From contig JAGYIR010000010.1 of NCBI GenBank assembly GCA_018402525.1, positions 248,001-312,000 on the forward strand: a DNA stretch of 64,000 bases. The letters run 5' to 3'. Made by a program: the position numbers and the translations under genes. This DNA is from Crocinitomicaceae bacterium (GTDB lineage Bacteria; Bacteroidota; Bacteroidia; Flavobacteriales_D; Crocinitomicaceae). The notes under the pieces are model-generated. The model was not told the origin of the DNA. It saw nothing but the letters and a program-made list of their open reading frames with translations, and did no database searches. Below, piece after piece: positions 35,902-45,832 of the stretch (position 1 is the first letter of the stretch; the number at the start of each line of letters is the position of its first letter).

Positions 35902-37233
35902 TTAAATTGCTCCTTTGGCTTTTAGCTCCAAGTATTTGTTGATGGTGTTAATGGACAGTTCTTCTGGCAATGTCAAAACTGTTTGAATTCCGTTTTGACG
36001 CAACTCTCGTGCGATATTGGATTTGATGGAAATCATTCGTTCAGCGACTGCGGATTGGTAGACATCGTGAATGGATTTTGAAGGTTGGTACGCCAACTCT
36101 TGCAATTCACTGTTTTGAAAAAAGACCACCGTCAATACATGCTTTTGATTTAATTTGCGCAAATACGGCATTGCTCTTCGCATGGAAAATTCCGTTTCAA
36201 AATTGGTGAATAAAACCAACAAAGATCTCGTTTTTACCGTTCTTCGAATCGATTGATACAACAACTCAAAATTAGATTCTCTGTACTGTGTTTTCTGATT
36301 GTACAATGCTTCTTGAATTCGTCGCATTTGTCCACCAGCACGATCTGCAGCTAACAAGGTCCCAATTTTATCAGAATAAGTAATCAACCCTGCTTTGTCC
36401 CCCTTTCTCAATGCAATGTTTGAAAACACCAACGTCGAATTGATCGCATAATCCAGCATGGAAAGTCCATCAAACTCCATTTGCATGTTTCGACTTTTAT
36501 CGATAATGCAATAAATACTTTGCGATTTTTCCTCTTGGTATTGGTTGACCATCAACTCATTTTTCCGGCTAGTCGCCTTCCAGTTTATGGTTTTCAACTC
36601 ATCACCTTGCACATAGTTTTTGATCTGTTCAAACTCGCTGTTGTTGCCTAAACGTCGGATCTTTTTTATTCCAGCACTCGTCTTTTGTTGCTGAAACACG
36701 AGCAGTTCATACTTCTTCATTTGAAGTACCGATGGGTAGACATGCACTTCTTGTTCGAGTGGAACATCAATCCTGCGTGAAACAAGAAAAAACAGCGAAC
36801 GAACGATGAGAAAAACATCGCCAAACACATGTTCTCCACGCCTTTTTGGGGTAAATGTGTACGACCATTCCTTGATGCTTCCAGGTGCTAGCGTTCCTTT
36901 GAACACAGAAGAGCGGTTCTGCATTTCGACAGGATAACCCTCGATCAATGAATAAATCATTGGTTGAACTGTCAAGTTTTCGACGTGAATGACCACCTTG
37001 TTTTCGTCCCCAAGATTTAAGCGCGATGCAATTGTTCTTTTGACCAGAACTGGATCAGTGCTACTAAAAACGAGTAACCCGTCAATGATCGTCATTCCAA
37101 AAAGTGAAGCCAACGAAACATTCGCCATCATCGCCATCGACGGAATTGTAAATGCGAGCACGTATAGAAAGATCACTGCGACAAAAGCAGCGAAAAACCA
37201 TCGGGTCAAATATATGTTACGTGTGAATTTCAA
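35902..37233 (-). CDS. DUF58 domain-containing protein
   Basis: A 443-residue protein. Two N-terminal membrane segments (about residues 12-34 and 40-56) precede a beta-domain and a DUF58/vWA-like domain. The DUF58 signature is seen as FEQIKNYVQGDELKTINWKA then YCIIDKSRNMQMEF (a DxSxSM-like MIDAS region with Ser at DKS). The start is TTG at 37231-37233, which abuts the MoxR stop. Last gene of a five-gene operon; proteins like this work with a MoxR AAA ATPase as a metal-dependent chaperone or signalling unit. Confidence 0.88.
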   Translation of the reverse strand: MKFTRNIYLTRWFFAAFVAVIFLYVLAFTIPSMAMMANVSLASLFGMTIIDGLLVFSSTDPVLVKRTIASRLNLGDENKVVIHVENLTVQPMIYSLIEGYPVEMQNRSSVFKGTLAPGSIKEWSYTFTPKRRGEHVFGDVFLIVRSLFFLVSRRIDVPLEQEVHVYPSVLQMKKYELLVFQQQKTSAGIKKIRRLGNNSEFEQIKNYVQGDELKTINWKATSRKNELMVNQYQEEKSQSIYCIIDKSRNMQMEFDGLSMLDYAINSTLVFSNIALRKGDKAGLITYSDKIGTLLAADRAGGQMRRIQEALYNQKTQYRESNFELLYQSIRRTVKTRSLLVLFTNFETEFSMRRAMPYLRKLNQKHVLTVVFFQNSELQELAYQPSKSIHDVYQSAVAERMISIKSNIARELRQNGIQTVLTLPEELSINTINKYLELKAKGAI

Positions 37234-38373
37234 TTACCTTGGAACTTCGATTGTTTTCAAAATTTCTTGAATCACGTCTTCGCTTTGTACGCCTTCCATT
37301 TCCGCTTCAGGAGTTAAAATCAATCGGTGATTGAGTACGTGAACAGCGACAAATTGAATATCGTCTGGAGTTACAAAATCACGTCCTCGAATGGCTGCAA
37401 GTGCTTTCGCCGATTTAATAATTGACAACGATGCCCTCGGCGATCCACCCAAATAGATTTGACCATGATTTCTTGTCTTGTGCGTAATCGCAGCGATGTA
37501 TTTTACTAAATTATCTTCAACAATGATTTTCTCTACCGCATCTTGAATTTTTTGAATTTCATTGGCAGTAAAAACGCTGGCGATATCATCCAGACTTGGT
37601 GTTCGAATGGCATTCTTGTAACGGTGCAAAATCTCCTCTTCTTCGTTCAAAGTTGGGTAATCCAGTTTGATCTTGAACAGAAAACGATCGAGTTGCGCCT
37701 CTGGTAAATTGTACGTTCCTTCTTGTTCAATCGGGTTTTGCGTCGCGATAACTAAGAAAGGAAACGTCATCGGATACTGTGTTCCGTCGTACGTAATTTG
37801 GCGTTCTTCCATCACCTCGAACAAAGCCGCTTGCGTTTTTGCAGGGGCACGGTTGATCTCATCAATCAGTACGATATTGGAGAAAATTGGTCCTTTTCGA
37901 AACGAAAACTGTGCATCTTTCATATTGAAAACAGAAGTTCCAAGTACATCCGATGGCATCATATCCGGCGTAAACTGTATCCTTGAAAAATCGACATTTA
38001 ACGATTTCGCCAACACTTTTGCCGACAACGTTTTCGCAACTCCTGGTGCTCCTTCTAACAAAATATGTCCGTTGCAAAAGATGCCTGTCAGCAGTAAATC
38101 AACCATTGCAGTCTGCCCGATGACATACTTACTCAACTCAGTACGGACATCATTTACCTTTTGTGCTACCCACAACAATTCTGCATTATGTCGCTCAAAA
38201 CCATACGATTGATTCGGGACCGTTGGTTTTTCCTGTACATCTTCGGTCTTTCCTGCTGGAACCTCGGCTTTAGGCATGTATGCCGATGGATCCGAATTGG
38301 AGGATTCACCAGCTGTGTTTTGTGGCAATTGTTCGTCGTTCCCTTCTGGGTTATTTACATCTTCATTTATCAT
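37234..38373 (-). CDS. MoxR family AAA+ ATPase
   Basis: A 379-residue ATPase. After a disordered N-terminus of about 70 residues rich in Pro, Glu and Asn, Walker A is EGAPGVAKTL, Walker B is LIDEINRAP followed by KTQAALFEVMEERQITYDG, and sensor 1 is VIATQNPIEQEGTYNLPEAQLDRF (pieces). C-terminal GSPRASLSIIKSAKALAA is the MoxR lid. It is between DUF4350 and DUF58 with a 4-bp overlap upstream, so stoichiometry with DUF58 is probably coupled. Role: chaperone-like assembly or activation of vWA partners. Confidence 0.95.
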   Translation of the reverse strand: MINEDVNNPEGNDEQLPQNTAGESSNSDPSAYMPKAEVPAGKTEDVQEKPTVPNQSYGFERHNAELLWVAQKVNDVRTELSKYVIGQTAMVDLLLTGIFCNGHILLEGAPGVAKTLSAKVLAKSLNVDFSRIQFTPDMMPSDVLGTSVFNMKDAQFSFRKGPIFSNIVLIDEINRAPAKTQAALFEVMEERQITYDGTQYPMTFPFLVIATQNPIEQEGTYNLPEAQLDRFLFKIKLDYPTLNEEEEILHRYKNAIRTPSLDDIASVFTANEIQKIQDAVEKIIVEDNLVKYIAAITHKTRNHGQIYLGGSPRASLSIIKSAKALAAIRGRDFVTPDDIQFVAVHVLNHRLILTPEAEMEGVQSEDVIQEILKTIEVPR

Positions 38374-40064
38374 AATTCAAGGTTATGAAACTTGGTTACA
38401 AATCGCTTCAATTGTTCTTGATCGAAGCGACTTAAGTCCCAATAATTAATAATCAATTGTTTTTCTTCTTTAAAATTCAATAGTACGCCAGATTTTTTCA
38501 ATTCCGACGATAGTAGGTCGTCCCTATCAAAACTATACTTTTTTCCCAACGGTGAAAAATAAACGATGCTTTTTTGGTCCACTTTCATGTATGGATTGGA
38601 CATGCGTAAAATGCCTAGCACCAGCAATAATGCGCCAATCGGCCAAAAAACGATTCCGATTCCGATGGAACTCATCAAATAGTATAATCCGAGTAGAATT
38701 AATGTCAGACCGCTTAAAATCAACAAGGCAGGCAAGAGCATGGACCTGCGGAAAACAAACTCTTTCGCTTGAATTCGCTCGTTCAATTTGTCAGAGATCA
38801 CTCCCACTTTGCGGTAAAACTTATGTAGTACCTTGTTCACATCGGTGATGTATTGTTCACTCACAGAAAACGCTTCTTTGGTTTCCAGCAACTCAATTAT
38901 CTCATCAATTTCCTTTCTGTCGGTGTTGCTTTTTTCTGCCAAGGCATCACGCATTCTGTCGTCTTTTCCTCGATTTAAATCCAAAAAGAAGTGTTTTTGA
39001 ATCGTCGCATAGAAGTTTTTGCGTTGTACTTGTAATAAGCCATATGGATGCCGTTTCGCAAAGTAAATGGAGGTGATGGTTTCTGCGAACGCCAAAGTCA
39101 TGTCCTTCTTTGGCGGGATGTATGGAACAATCGGTCGTGTGCGTTTCGAGCGGAAGATAATGAACAAAATCATCCCCAAGAAACTGAGCAATAATGCAGC
39201 GAGCAGCATTGGACTTTGAAAGATGAGTTTAAAATAGCTGTCATCCACTTTACCGTCTGCACCGCTTTGCTCATCCGTATCTTCGTTGCCATAATTATCA
39301 GACAATCGACCAAGCTCCAATAGGTAAATGTCCTGGTCTTTGGGTAACTGATTCAACGTAAACGCAGCGTACTTGTAGCCATGCAATCGCTTCAGTTGGT
39401 AGTTGAAATACATTTCTGGGTTGGAATGAAAATAAAGAAATCCGTCGCCGTATTTTACCTTCACAAAATTGCTCATTTCCATAAACGACGAAAGCGACTC
39501 GTGTTTTCCAAGCGATTCTATTTCATCAAATGCCTTCCACATTTTTGCCACCGTATCATTCTGAAATAGATTGATCATTTTATACTTATGGTTCTTCGTA
39601 AACACGTTGACATGATCGTCGTAATCGAACTGAATAGAATAGTTTTTGAACAATTTAGTATAGAGGTTTTCTGTTAAATCATTGAAGGATAAAAACCAGC
39701 TAGATCCCGTTTCAACGCGGGATAGCAGGGTGTCCAATTCATTGTTTTGTAATCCAAAATTATTTCCAACAAAGAAAAAGGTCTTATTTGTCGTATCCGC
39801 CTGTTGAACGGAATCCATCATGATCCAGTCATCCACGACGAGTACCTTGTGATTGGCGTCGAGGTGTGCTTGCGTAAGCTTGGTCATCAAGTAAAATCCC
39901 ATTGGTTTTTTGTCGTACAATTGGAACATACTCGACCAGTTGGAAGAGACAAATTTTGTGCGTTTCGCAGTCTCGGTATTCTCTCCGCTGGAAAACAACC
40001 AGACCATTAGAAACATGAGAGTTATGATCCCAACAACAATCCCTATTTTCGTTTGTTTATTCAT
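38370..40064 (-). CDS. DUF4350 domain-containing membrane protein
   Basis: A 564-residue protein with an N-terminal membrane segment (about residues 8-26), a periplasmic DUF4350-like region (SSNWSSMFQLYDKKPMGFYL, WFLSFNDLTENLYTKLF), a second membrane segment near residue 290-308, a cytoplasmic helical stretch, and two more membrane segments (about 440-480). The stop overlaps the MoxR ATG. It is a regular member of Bacteroidota MoxR operons. Biochemical role unknown. Confidence 0.82.
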   Translation of the reverse strand: MNKQTKIGIVVGIITLMFLMVWLFSSGENTETAKRTKFVSSNWSSMFQLYDKKPMGFYLMTKLTQAHLDANHKVLVVDDWIMMDSVQQADTTNKTFFFVGNNFGLQNNELDTLLSRVETGSSWFLSFNDLTENLYTKLFKNYSIQFDYDDHVNVFTKNHKYKMINLFQNDTVAKMWKAFDEIESLGKHESLSSFMEMSNFVKVKYGDGFLYFHSNPEMYFNYQLKRLHGYKYAAFTLNQLPKDQDIYLLELGRLSDNYGNEDTDEQSGADGKVDDSYFKLIFQSPMLLAALLLSFLGMILFIIFRSKRTRPIVPYIPPKKDMTLAFAETITSIYFAKRHPYGLLQVQRKNFYATIQKHFFLDLNRGKDDRMRDALAEKSNTDRKEIDEIIELLETKEAFSVSEQYITDVNKVLHKFYRKVGVISDKLNERIQAKEFVFRRSMLLPALLILSGLTLILLGLYYLMSSIGIGIVFWPIGALLLVLGILRMSNPYMKVDQKSIVYFSPLGKKYSFDRDDLLSSELKKSGVLLNFKEEKQLIINYWDLSRFDQEQLKRFVTKFHNLEL

Positions 40065-40929
40065 TGACGGGGTCTAGGGATTTGTAATAATTCTCAAACG
40101 AAGGTTGAAGCAGTCCGAATATATCTTGGTCGATGTTGTAATCTCCGTACCATACCAAATCGTAAATGCGCACACACTCGTTGAAGTGCGCCGCATTTTC
40201 TCGTTTATGCATCTCTAGGACGTAGTGGTAATTTGTTTTTTCTTTCTTCCAGTTGATCCACCCTTTGCGAATCAATTCTTTTAAAATAAACGTAAAATAG
40301 ATCCGCACACATTCGCGGTAATCTTCTCGTTCCATAGCTTCTTCGAGTCGGAGTTCTAATTCCGTTTTACTGATAACTTCAGGATTCCAGTCGTTCTCGA
40401 CATCCACAACTACTTTTTTATTCGGAGCCTTTCTGTTTTTGAGAAAGAAGTATACGAGGAAAAGTACGAGCGCGGCAATCAGTATAAATCCAATAATTTT
40501 CCAAAAAGTAGGAGATATGGTGGGTGGATCGATGTCGACATCAGGTAAGTTAACATCAGGGGCATCAACATCTGGCAGTTCAATTGGATCGGGATCTTGA
40601 ACTTTTGGGTCGAATGGAACCGTACCATTGCCTCCACCACGTTCAAACCCTTGATACCTTTTTTGTCTGTCCTTTTGAATTTTTTGCGGTGTGTATTGAA
40701 TTCCCTGCTTGTATCCTGAGCTATTGCCGTACGTTGAATTATTGTATTCCTTGTCTTTAATATCCGCAGGATAGGAGCCGTACCAATCGCTTGGCCCTTG
40801 ATACTTCTCCTCTTTTCTGTACTCCAAGTAATCTTTCTCGCTTTTCCAGGTCGTGGTTTTTTGATCTTGTGAGAAACCACAGAAAGGCAATAGGCATAGG
40901 GCGATATGGAGGAAGTGTCTAATCAACAT
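40057..40929 (-). CDS. DUF4129 domain-containing protein
   Basis: A 290-residue protein with a signal peptide (residues 1-20), a Pro/Asp-rich linker with repeated DxPDVDxPDV-like sequence (about 118-140), a membrane segment (about 146-164) and a C-terminal DUF4129 domain: REDYRECVRIYFTFILKEL then GWINWKKEKTNYHYV. It overlaps the SpoIIM stop by 11 bp and the DUF4350 start by 8 bp. Function unknown; typical companion of MoxR operons. Confidence 0.82.
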   Translation of the reverse strand: MLIRHFLHIALCLLPFCGFSQDQKTTTWKSEKDYLEYRKEEKYQGPSDWYGSYPADIKDKEYNNSTYGNSSGYKQGIQYTPQKIQKDRQKRYQGFERGGGNGTVPFDPKVQDPDPIELPDVDAPDVNLPDVDIDPPTISPTFWKIIGFILIAALVLFLVYFFLKNRKAPNKKVVVDVENDWNPEVISKTELELRLEEAMEREDYRECVRIYFTFILKELIRKGWINWKKEKTNYHYVLEMHKRENAAHFNECVRIYDLVWYGDYNIDQDIFGLLQPSFENYYKSLDPVNE

Positions 40930-42832
40930 TTGTTTCTTTTACACGACTTCGCTTGCCGAATTTTTCAAACTCTTTTCTTAAACCAACTGCTTCTGTTTTT
41001 TCCCGCTCACTGTAAAATCCAAATGCCATGGTAATGATCACTAACGGCAATACTCCAAGCATGAATAAAACATAAATCAACTGTCGAAATGCGTTACTCC
41101 AAATCATGTAATCGTCGGTGAAAATTTGAGCTACGCGTTTAATGAAGTCAGCGGTCATGTCCAAAATATCCCTGATCAACGGTTCATTTCTCCAACCATC
41201 ATGTATACTGAACACCAATGCGATGGGCTGCATCATCATAGCCGTTAATAAGAGAAGTATAAAAATCACCACCAATGTTTTTCCGTAGTGTTGTTGACTG
41301 TACTTGAACCCCAAACCGAACTTTTTCCCTGTTTTTAGGTCACTCAAGCCCATCGTCGATGCATTGAGGTAGAAAAATGGAATTAGAAAAATGGCGAAAA
41401 TCAAAAAGTAATAAGGCAAAGAAAGTACGATCACGCATAAAAACAGGTTTCCTAGCCAAATTGGTAAGAAACGCTTTTTTGCATACGAAAAGAAACTCCG
41501 CCATGAGAAAAGTTGACCAACAGTGTAGACGCTCCAAAATACCGATGTAAAAATGAGTGCGAAAATGAAAGTCCACACGCCAAACACGATAAAATCTTGG
41601 GTGTTTCTGAAACCGTAACCGATCATAAATTCAAGTTGACTTGCCCAATCGTAGTAGTATTCGGTTAATTGTAAATTGTAATGATTGATGTCTTGTAAAA
41701 ACACGACCGTTGCTATGAGTGGAAGTACAATCAAAGCGTTAATTTTCGTGAACTTTGCAAATTCCATGCGGTACAATCGAAATGAATCAGCGATAATTTC
41801 TCCGATGGAACGGATCTTGTCAAAGTTGAACGCTTTCCGCTGCACGAAATTTCCGACCTCCTCTTTATCGACCAGTTCGGGGTATTTTCGCGCGACGTAC
41901 ATCGGGTAAAAAACATAGAAAAACAAAATCACTGCGAACGAAAATAAGATCAATGCCCATTTCGACCAGTTGGGTAAGTTTTGATAATTCGCCGTAACAA
42001 AACTCTCTAAAAATCCGGCTGCGATAATGAACGGTACAAGACTCATCATGATTTTTAATCCTCGCTTCGTCGAGAGTTGAAGCGATTGAATCCGTGTATA
42101 GCTTTTAGGAAATAACAATCCGTTTCCAGCCGTAATCCCTGCTCCACCAGCTAGTACAATTGCTGAGATTTCAAAAGCACCGTGGATCCAAATTCCTAAA
42201 AAACTGGTAATCAATAATCCCTTGGCATGAAAAAAGTATTGAAATGCCCCCAGCATGACACCGTTGTAAAACAGCAATAAATGCGTTCCAATCGTAAAGA
42301 AAAATCCAACGAAAAAAGTCAAAAACGCCACTTTCATGTTGTTGGTGGTGATTTGAATGAACATCGCCATTTGGTCGTCCGTTTCATAAACCTTAAGTGG
42401 ATTTCCGTCCTGAATGTTTTGCAGGGTCATGTCCACATAGCCATCTCCCAAAACGATTCTTGGAAAATCAGGATCCATGTGTGTTGTCAAGACTCCGATC
42501 ATCATGTAGACCATGAACACCGCCAGCGCAAACAACAAATTCTTTCTGGAGCGATAAATTTCGAGCGGAAGAGAGACCTTCCAAACAGTAATGAACTTTT
42601 TGAGCGATTCACCCTTTTGTTTGTGAACGCCCGTGTATACGCGCTGTGCTAGTTGGTTTAAATAAACACGTACAGTTCTTCGTCGGTAAAATGTTTGTGC
42701 GTAGCTTAGATCGTCGGTAATATCCATGTATAAATCGCTCAATTCTTCAGGGTCATTTGCCTGAGATTCGTAGAGCTTTTCAAAGCGTGACCACTTTTCT
42801 TTGTTCTGATTTATAAATGAAGTTTCTTTCAA
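40919..42832 (-). CDS. Stage II sporulation protein M-like membrane protein (DUF95) in MoxR operon
   Basis: The 637-residue protein is first in the operon. It starts at TTG (42830-42832); no ATG exists between there and the upstream region, and the MKETSFINQNKEKW start fits the family. The N-terminal half (about 1-330) is SpoIIM/DUF95-like with membrane segments around 100-120, 170-195 and 215-245 (AGGAGITAGNGLLFP between). The C-terminal half has further membrane segments and a polar tail. The RDD membrane protein gene that often accompanies this set is absent from this operon. Function unknown. Confidence 0.83.
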   Translation of the reverse strand: MKETSFINQNKEKWSRFEKLYESQANDPEELSDLYMDITDDLSYAQTFYRRRTVRVYLNQLAQRVYTGVHKQKGESLKKFITVWKVSLPLEIYRSRKNLLFALAVFMVYMMIGVLTTHMDPDFPRIVLGDGYVDMTLQNIQDGNPLKVYETDDQMAMFIQITTNNMKVAFLTFFVGFFFTIGTHLLLFYNGVMLGAFQYFFHAKGLLITSFLGIWIHGAFEISAIVLAGGAGITAGNGLLFPKSYTRIQSLQLSTKRGLKIMMSLVPFIIAAGFLESFVTANYQNLPNWSKWALILFSFAVILFFYVFYPMYVARKYPELVDKEEVGNFVQRKAFNFDKIRSIGEIIADSFRLYRMEFAKFTKINALIVLPLIATVVFLQDINHYNLQLTEYYYDWASQLEFMIGYGFRNTQDFIVFGVWTFIFALIFTSVFWSVYTVGQLFSWRSFFSYAKKRFLPIWLGNLFLCVIVLSLPYYFLIFAIFLIPFFYLNASTMGLSDLKTGKKFGLGFKYSQQHYGKTLVVIFILLLLTAMMMQPIALVFSIHDGWRNEPLIRDILDMTADFIKRVAQIFTDDYMIWSNAFRQLIYVLFMLGVLPLVIITMAFGFYSEREKTEAVGLRKEFEKFGKRSRVKETNVD

Positions 42833-42865
42833 TTCCTCTTCCCAATTTTTGGAATAGTAAATATA

Positions 42866-42914
42866 ACGATGTATCCTTAAAAAAGGACAATGTCCTAAAT
42901 ATATCCTAAATTTA
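42866..42914. promoter_or_regulatory. Shared divergent regulatory region of the MoxR operon and the CocE-type gene
   Basis: The region holds TAAATTTA at 42907-42914 (plus strand, one base off TAnnTTTG) and three TCCTwAA words. The dyad AGGAC-AAT-GTCCT is centred near 42890. Arrangement suggests an operator next to the promoter; weak evidence. Confidence 0.35.
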
Positions 42915-42937
42915 CATAGGTTCTAATACGCTACACT

Positions 42938-44806
42938 ATGAAATTAACACAGATATCTCTGGCAATTTTTACACTTTTTAGTGGATTCACCTATGCTCAA
43001 ATGACCCCAACGTACGATGATATTCTAATTCAAATGCGCGATGGAGAATTCTTAGAAGCGGATGTTTACATTCCAACTGGCACAACCACCGCGGAAGTCA
43101 TTTTGATTCAAACACCATACAACAAGGACTTGTTCCAATGGAGTTTACCGCTGGGTGTTGGTATGAACTTAGATGCACAACCGTACATTTGGGTCATCGT
43201 TGATTGGCGTGGATTTTATGGTTCGAGCGGCGCTGACCTTTCCAACTTTACAAGAGGAGAAGACGGTTACGATATTTGCGAATGGATTACCCAGCAAAGC
43301 TGGCATGCAGACCGTATTGGTACATGGGGTCCTTCAGCATTAGGAGGAGTTCAATACAACACGGCACAAGAACAACATCCTAATCACACCTGTGCTGTGC
43401 CAGTTGTAGCGCATCCACAACAAGCGTATAATCATGGTTATTTTTTTGGTGGCGTACTTGAAAGAGCACGCTTGGAACAATTGGATGCGTTGGGTTATGG
43501 TTTATCACCTGTAGTTTTGGCTAATCCGTACTACAGTCCAACGTGGCAGTTTGCTGAAAACAACAGTTGGTACCCACAAGACATTATCATTCCAACACTT
43601 CAAATAGGGGGTTGGTACGATCACAACATTTCCATTATGATGGACTGGTATGAAGCAACGCGTACCTCGTCAGCGTTAGCCGTGCGAGATGAGCAATGGT
43701 TACTTGTCGGGCCGTGGGTACACGGTGGGACTGGAATTGCTACGGTAGGAAGTTCTACGCAAGGTGAGTTAACCTATCCAAACGCTGCTCAGGTAAACAA
43801 TACAATGGCGTGGGATTTCTTCGCATATTATTTATTAGACACGCCGAACGGTTGGGAGAATACGGACTTGATTACCTATTACGAAATGGGCACAAATACA
43901 TGGAACTCTTCCAATGCAACACGCATTGATATTGCGAACCAAGATGTGCTTTATTTGAACACAGGAAATGAGCTCATCGGAGGAGTCGGAAGTTTAAGCA
44001 GCAGTTTTATCGCTGATCCTCGTACTCCGTCGCCGACCATTGGTGGTGCAAATCTTCATCCTACGTTGGATCAGGGTCCTTACGATCAAATTTCGTTGGA
44101 AGCACGTCCTGATATTATCACCTTTGCAACCGAAGATTTGAACATGGATGTGACCATTTCTGGGAAAGTCACTTTGGATTTGTTTGTCGAAGCAGATCAA
44201 CCAGATTGTGATATTTCTGTGCGTTTGGTGGATGTCTATCCAGATGGAAGAAATATGCTCGTCACCGACGGAATCAAACGGATGCGCTTTAGAAATGGAT
44301 ACACTGCAGCCGATGAGGCATTTATGACTCCTGGAACTGTTTATCCTGTAGAGGTGGAGTTAGCGACAACGCATTACACCTGGTTGAGTGGTCATAAAAT
44401 CAAAGCGTATATCGGAGCGAACAGTTCCTACCGTTGGGATGTGAATTTGCAAAACGGTTCAACGATGTACGTTGCAGGTGACACGAATGTGGCGAACATT
44501 ACGATCCACCACGATGTAACGTATCCTTCTAAAATTAACTTGCCTGGGAATAATCCAACATTAAGTATCGATGATATTTCTGCTCTTCCAATGGCTGTAT
44601 TTCCAAATCCAGCAACAAATGAGTTGACGATTCAAAGTGAAGGCGTATTAGAATCCTTTTCAATTGTTGATTTAAGCGGAAGAATGGTTCAGAGTGGAAA
44701 ATTAAACGAAAACGTGATATCAATTGAACATCTGAAGTCAGGCGTTTATATCCTTGAAGTCAAACACAGTTTAGGAAAACAAAGCAAACGATTTGTGAAG
44801 CTTTAA
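42938..44806 (+). CDS. Secreted CocE/NonD family hydrolase with T9SS sorting domain
   Basis: A 622-residue protein with a signal peptide (MKLTQISLAIFTLFSGFTYAQ, shown in the first 21 positions). The alpha/beta-hydrolase domain has the nucleophile Ser133 in WGPSALGG, Asp228 in GGWYDHN and His262 in GPWVHGG. The C-terminal jelly-roll-like domain (about 380-530: DVTISGKVTLDLFVEADQPD) is typical of X-prolyl dipeptidyl-peptidase S15/CocE. A type A T9SS domain ends the protein (VFPNPATNELTIQS, SIVDLSGRMVQ, LKSGVYILEVK). The nucleophile motif is GPSALG rather than GxSYxG. Substrate could be an acyl-peptide, ester or lactam. Confidence 0.9.
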   Translation: MKLTQISLAIFTLFSGFTYAQMTPTYDDILIQMRDGEFLEADVYIPTGTTTAEVILIQTPYNKDLFQWSLPLGVGMNLDAQPYIWVIVDWRGFYGSSGADLSNFTRGEDGYDICEWITQQSWHADRIGTWGPSALGGVQYNTAQEQHPNHTCAVPVVAHPQQAYNHGYFFGGVLERARLEQLDALGYGLSPVVLANPYYSPTWQFAENNSWYPQDIIIPTLQIGGWYDHNISIMMDWYEATRTSSALAVRDEQWLLVGPWVHGGTGIATVGSSTQGELTYPNAAQVNNTMAWDFFAYYLLDTPNGWENTDLITYYEMGTNTWNSSNATRIDIANQDVLYLNTGNELIGGVGSLSSSFIADPRTPSPTIGGANLHPTLDQGPYDQISLEARPDIITFATEDLNMDVTISGKVTLDLFVEADQPDCDISVRLVDVYPDGRNMLVTDGIKRMRFRNGYTAADEAFMTPGTVYPVEVELATTHYTWLSGHKIKAYIGANSSYRWDVNLQNGSTMYVAGDTNVANITIHHDVTYPSKINLPGNNPTLSIDDISALPMAVFPNPATNELTIQSEGVLESFSIVDLSGRMVQSGKLNENVISIEHLKSGVYILEVKHSLGKQSKRFVKL

Positions 44807-45831
44807 TTCTTCTTACGATCAATTTCGAGGCTGCCAATTTTAAGGAAGAACCCACGTTTTTTATCTTCTGACTTTGGCGTGGTTTGAAAATCAACTTCGG
44901 TATTCGTTTTCTTTCCAACGAATTTTGTCAACGGTTCGATAGGATTGTACATTCCTGTGTAATACGATTGCGCTAAAATAGGTTCGTTGGTGTTCTCCAC
45001 TTTGGTTGGCGTCACAATGTGTGGTGAAACAGGTTCCAATTCTTTCGAATTTATCGAAGCAATCGGTCCAACAGGTCGGTTTTCCATTTCGTTGACTTTG
45101 TACGTCAAAATATCTTTTCGAGGGATTTCATTCCCTAAGTTTCTTCGTTGCTGATTGTTTGGATTGGACACATTCTCATTTTCACCAATCTTCTTTGGTG
45201 CTTGATTTTCAACCGTTGAAGCCTGTTGAAGCACGTTGGAGTTTTCATTCGTTCCTTTCTCATGTGTTTTAGGAGCGACATCACCCTTCGTATTCGCAAT
45301 CATTTTTTGATCGGAAGGAGTATCGATCGATGTGCGCTGAAACGCCGACCAAATCATGAAAAAAGCGATCACGACCGCTGCTGCAATTCCTGAGTAATAC
45401 GGCCAAAGCACCACGGCTGCTCTTCTCTTTAATTGACCTTTTTCTTGATAAACAATCGAAAGATCTGGTTGCATAATCACTGCAGCATAACGATTTCTGT
45501 CGTTGATGTATTGACCGTTTCCAGCAGTAAATGCATCGAGTTCTGCTACTTTCTCATTGCTTAATTGACCTTCCGTTGCTGCAATGAAAAAGTGCTCACA
45601 ATTGTCCGCCGTAATTTTAACATCCGACAAATCGTGTTTCAATTCAAGTTTTGTTGCTTCATCCAATCGAATATCATCGTGAACAAATGTAGGAAGTTCG
45701 TCAGACATCACATCCAAATCAGGATTCGCCTCAAGGAACGCCATCAACAAAGCAGTATCTTCCTCGTTCAAATTCCCTTCCAGGAAATCGAGGTAGAATG
45801 CTTCGTAATTAAATATGCTTATTCGTTCCAT
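44803..45831 (-). CDS. Probable anti-sigma factor, membrane protein
   Basis: A 342-residue protein. The first about 140 residues are acidic and helical (EEDTALLMAFLEANPDLDV, LDEATKLELKHDL), followed by one membrane segment (about 143-165) and a polar periplasmic part. The start lies 1 bp after the stop of the ECF sigma gene. No zinc motif HxxxCxxC is visible, so it is not a ZAS-type anti-sigma, but the position and single membrane span suit a membrane-bound regulator. Its stop overlaps that of the convergent CocE-type gene by two bases. Confidence 0.6.
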   Translation of the reverse strand: MERISIFNYEAFYLDFLEGNLNEEDTALLMAFLEANPDLDVMSDELPTFVHDDIRLDEATKLELKHDLSDVKITADNCEHFFIAATEGQLSNEKVAELDAFTAGNGQYINDRNRYAAVIMQPDLSIVYQEKGQLKRRAAVVLWPYYSGIAAAVVIAFFMIWSAFQRTSIDTPSDQKMIANTKGDVAPKTHEKGTNENSNVLQQASTVENQAPKKIGENENVSNPNNQQRRNLGNEIPRKDILTYKVNEMENRPVGPIASINSKELEPVSPHIVTPTKVENTNEPILAQSYYTGMYNPIEPLTKFVGKKTNTEVDFQTTPKSEDKKRGFFLKIGSLEIDRKKN

Positions 45832-45832
45832 G

